Source of the DNA: Eopsaltria australis
Lineage: Eukaryota; Chordata; Aves; Passeriformes; Petroicidae
Direction of reading: 5' to 3'
NCBI GenBank assembly: GCA_034509425.1
Contig: JAVTVJ010000228.1
Span: 1,116,001 to 1,180,000 of the forward strand
Length of the DNA stretch: 64,000 bases
Positions 61,601-64,000 of the stretch are shown here, in pieces; positions within the stretch are counted from its first letter, which is position 1; each line of letters starts with the position of its first letter. Under the pieces are notes generated by a model. That model was not told where the DNA came from, made no database searches, and saw only the letters and a program-made list of their open reading frames with translations. Made by a program: the position numbers and the translations under genes.

Positions 61601-63299
61601 GTTCTCCAGGAAGAGACCCTAAGGTGACATCGCTTTCTCTGCAGGGCTCTGGCTCTTTGAGGAACAACCTCACCAAGAGCATTTGCCTTCCCTACACTGG
61701 GAAAGACCATCTGAGACTGACACAGCTCCAGGGTGCAAGCAGGAATGGACTGTAGGTTCCCTGGGGCTGGGAATAATTTAAACAACTGTTGTCAGCATAA
61801 AAACAGATGTGGATTTTCACTCAGCAGAAGGGGAGCAGGAAGGTTCACCTAATTTATCCAGCTATTAAGAAAAATATCAACTTTTCCTAACTTTAGATGA
61901 GACAAGTCACTTTAAAAAAGATTTATCAATGAAGCCCAGCTTTGCTGAGGTGAAAGCTCCAAAAGTCAACTTTCAGGTACTCAGGGACAGGCTGGATAGG
62001 AAATTTCCCACCTCTATTTTAGGGAAGAGAAACAGTTATTCAGCAAGTTCTGAACTACTCAAAATGCAGGACAACTTCCAGGGACCACAGAGGAGTTCTC
62101 TGCCACAATAAAATTAATTCAGGGAAATAAAGCAGAACAGCCACACCCCACAGCATGATACCACTGGAGAAAGCCCAGGCTTAAGAAGCACAAAGCAAAT
62201 TTCCCTGGGTTTAATTATTTTTGAGGTTACTGTTTTACAGGTAAAATATTTATGATAAAGAAGGGAGACAAATCACCCCCTCATTATTTCACTGCTGGAA
62301 TTGCCAGTTGAGAGCAAAAACAGTGCCCCTAGGGGGAAGGTAACAGGGAGAAGAAAGTTCCTGAGCACCACACTGCATCATCCCCTTTTGGAGGGGAATA
62401 CACAGGAAAGCTGACCATGAGACAAACACAAACTGGTCCTTCACTTGCAGATGTTCCAACAGTGTAAACATGCATCCAGCCAACCCAAGGACCAGCTCCA
62501 ACTTGCTCATCCCCACATTGAAGCATCCTGCTGACTCCAGGCCTCAGGAATCAATGCTCAGCACTCACCTCCTCTGTATTTATTTCTATAACACACACAC
62601 AACTTGTTGCTCATATTAAAGAATAAACTGTTCAAGGAGCATATCTACACGTACTGTATTCTCAGGGGAGCAATTTCTACTGGTTTGGCTGGCTGAACTT
62701 CAATGCCACCTGCACGAGAAATTCCCCTGTTCCCCCATTCTCAGACAAACCTGAAGAAATCCAGCTTTCACCAACAGAGGAAAAAAATCGGAGCTGCTCC
62801 ACACAGTGACAATCCATGGCTGCAGGAGCCAGGACACCAGCCAGCAGGCTGGGAAGCAAACAGCCCGCTGCCGGCATCGCCGCTTCCCTGCAGGTCACAT
62901 ATTCTACGGAAATCGTGCAACTAAAGGAGAAAAGCCCTAGTGATGGAATGAACCTGCCAGATGAGGAAGCCTCTGGGCACACAGCATAGACTGGGATTAG
63001 TGCGGGACCCGCTGTTCAAAAGAGCAAATCTCCTCCGAAACCAGGGCAGCAACAGAGACAACGAAATGGTCCTTAAAAGTGAAAAGCTGCTAAGGAAAAA
63101 AGACGCTGGCGGCAGAGCAGCGCCTGGCCCCCACCGCGCTCCAGGGCAGCTCCGCCAGGCAGGCTCTATTCACGCGAAAGGACCGAAATCGAACAGCAAA
63201 ACAGCATTGCAAGAGCATGAAGTAATCCCACCCCTGCAGTTCGTGTTTTCCTACCCAATTAGCTACTCCAAGTGTAAGAGGGAAAAGGGAAAGGGAAAA
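55696..63299. other. unique sequence, 7.6 kb, without recognised genes
   Basis: The first 400 bp may still be diverged CR1 ORF2, but I cannot align it. Beyond that I see no repeat family. One minus-strand segment at 58903-58991 has good splice-site matches on both sides and open frames. It is recorded as a finding rather than a gene. Confidence 0.35.
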
Positions 63300-63625
63300 A
63301 AATATTAAACGCGCTGCAAAGCCAGGAGATGTTTTGCAACTCCCGGGCTCCTGCAGCAGAGCCCTGCGCTCCCGACAGCCACGGGCGAGGCGGGGGAACC
63401 TACGAGGAAGGGAGGACAGGAGGGAGGAAAGTGAAAAGAAGAGGGAAGAATGGGGAGAAGCCCGCTCACTTGCTCCGCCGTCCCTCGGGCCCGTCCCGCG
63501 GCGCAGCCCGGGATGCGGCCCCGCTACCGCCGGCAGGGAGGGCACCGGGCTCTGGCCGGGGCCCGGGGGAGGAAGCGGGTGGTGGGGGCGGCCCCGGAGC
63601 CACCCCCGCCCGTCGCACAGCACAG

Positions 63626-63650
63626 CCCAGCCCAGCCCAGCCCAGCCCAG
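63626..63650. repeat. CCCAG pentanucleotide repeat, five units
   Basis: Five perfect CCCAG units lie in the GC-rich 5' flank of the candidate first exon, about 40 bp upstream of its ATG. Confidence 0.97.
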
Positions 63651-63691
63651 CCCGCCCCGCCCCGGGATGCTCGGCGGCCGCGGTGGACAGG

Positions 63692-63733
63692 ATGGAGCCG
63701 CCCGAGCCGGCAGCGCGCAGCCCCGGGGAGCCG
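63692..63733 (+). CDS. candidate first coding exon, gene continues beyond window
   Basis: An ATG at 63692 (context GACAGGATGG) opens 14 codons, MEPPEPAARSPGEP, ending exactly at a plausible donor CCG|GTGCGT with the GT at 63734-63735, phase 0. It sits in a CpG island with GC boxes just upstream, the normal setting of a vertebrate first exon. The peptide is short, acidic-to-neutral and Pro/Ala-rich, as many N-termini are, and identifies no family. The opening MEPPE also begins DBNDD1 in mammals, but five residues are not diagnostic. If the donor is not used, the frame stays open to 63847, so a longer first exon is possible. The rest of the gene lies outside the window. Confidence 0.5.
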
Positions 63734-64000
63734 GTGCGTGTCCCGGGGCCGGGCCGGGGGTTCTGCCCGGCGGGGGACAGCGGCGCTTGCCGGGGCTCAG
63801 CCGGGACGGGAACTCGCTGCTCCGTTGGCGTTCGTTCCCGGGTTTAACAAAGCCGCTTTGAAATTACTGTTTAGAGCGCTGGGAAAGAGCAGAGAGCAAC
63901 AAAGCCCCCCGAGCCTGCTGGAGGGCAAGAGAAGTGCTCGGAGCTGCTCCGAACCCCGCTGGCACGGGCACGGGAGCAGCCCCTCCGCACCCCGACCGCG

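Larger units (their letters stand above)
63300..64000. promoter_or_regulatory. CpG island promoter at right edge
   Basis: CpG and GC content rise steeply from about 63.33 kb and remain very high to the window edge. GC-box clusters are visible, for example 'cccgccccgccccggg' at 63651-63666, and no TATA box is obvious. Such islands are typical housekeeping-type or broadly active promoters. The plus-strand ATG at 63692 lies inside, so transcription is probably rightward and leaves the window. Confidence 0.85.

Noticed and set aside
63626..63650. CCCAG repeat considered as an expansion-type feature
   Set aside because: Five units is short and ordinary in GC-rich promoters.
1..64000. CRISPR arrays, insertion sequences, bacterial operons, tRNA or rRNA genes
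   Set aside because: No regularly spaced direct repeats, transposase frames or clover-leaf-type consensus boxes were noticed. The CR1 content marks the DNA as avian nuclear. Small non-coding RNAs cannot be excluded by eye.

Overview
The window looks like nuclear DNA from a bird, most likely a songbird, and nearly all of it is non-coding. The main evidence is more than 20 copies of CR1, the dominant avian non-LTR retrotransposon, recognised by their conserved 3' regions, ATTCTATG-type tails and ORF2 remnants. One LTR-like element and two CpG-island regions fit the same picture. There is no sign of bacterial or phage gene organisation. Species and chromosome cannot be fixed from sequence alone.

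Layout. 1-7.7 kb: mostly unique sequence with two minus-strand CR1 copies. 7.77-7.89 kb: a short minus-strand open frame with a strong Kozak ATG and a consensus splice donor, read as a candidate first coding exon. 9.18-9.85 kb: a CpG island, entered from the left by a strong plus-strand splice-acceptor-like sequence. 9.9-46.5 kb: intergenic or intronic DNA with dispersed CR1 copies on both strands and a few short tandem repeats. 46.5-48.2 kb: an LTR-like element on the minus strand containing a 52-bp tandem repeat. 49.0-55.7 kb: a CR1-rich block with recognisable reverse-transcriptase and endonuclease segments, all decayed. 55.7-63.3 kb: unique sequence. 63.3-64.0 kb: a CpG island with GC boxes and a plausible plus-strand first exon whose protein starts MEPPEPAARSPGEP and runs off the right edge.

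Reading. If both terminal exons are real, the left gene is transcribed leftward and the right gene rightward. The roughly 56 kb between them would then be a divergent intergenic interval. Alternatively, some of it is intron of a gene whose exons I could not recognise. No multi-exon gene could be assembled and neither terminal gene could be named with confidence. Most open frames in the window have no recognisable domain and look like chance or repeat-derived frames.
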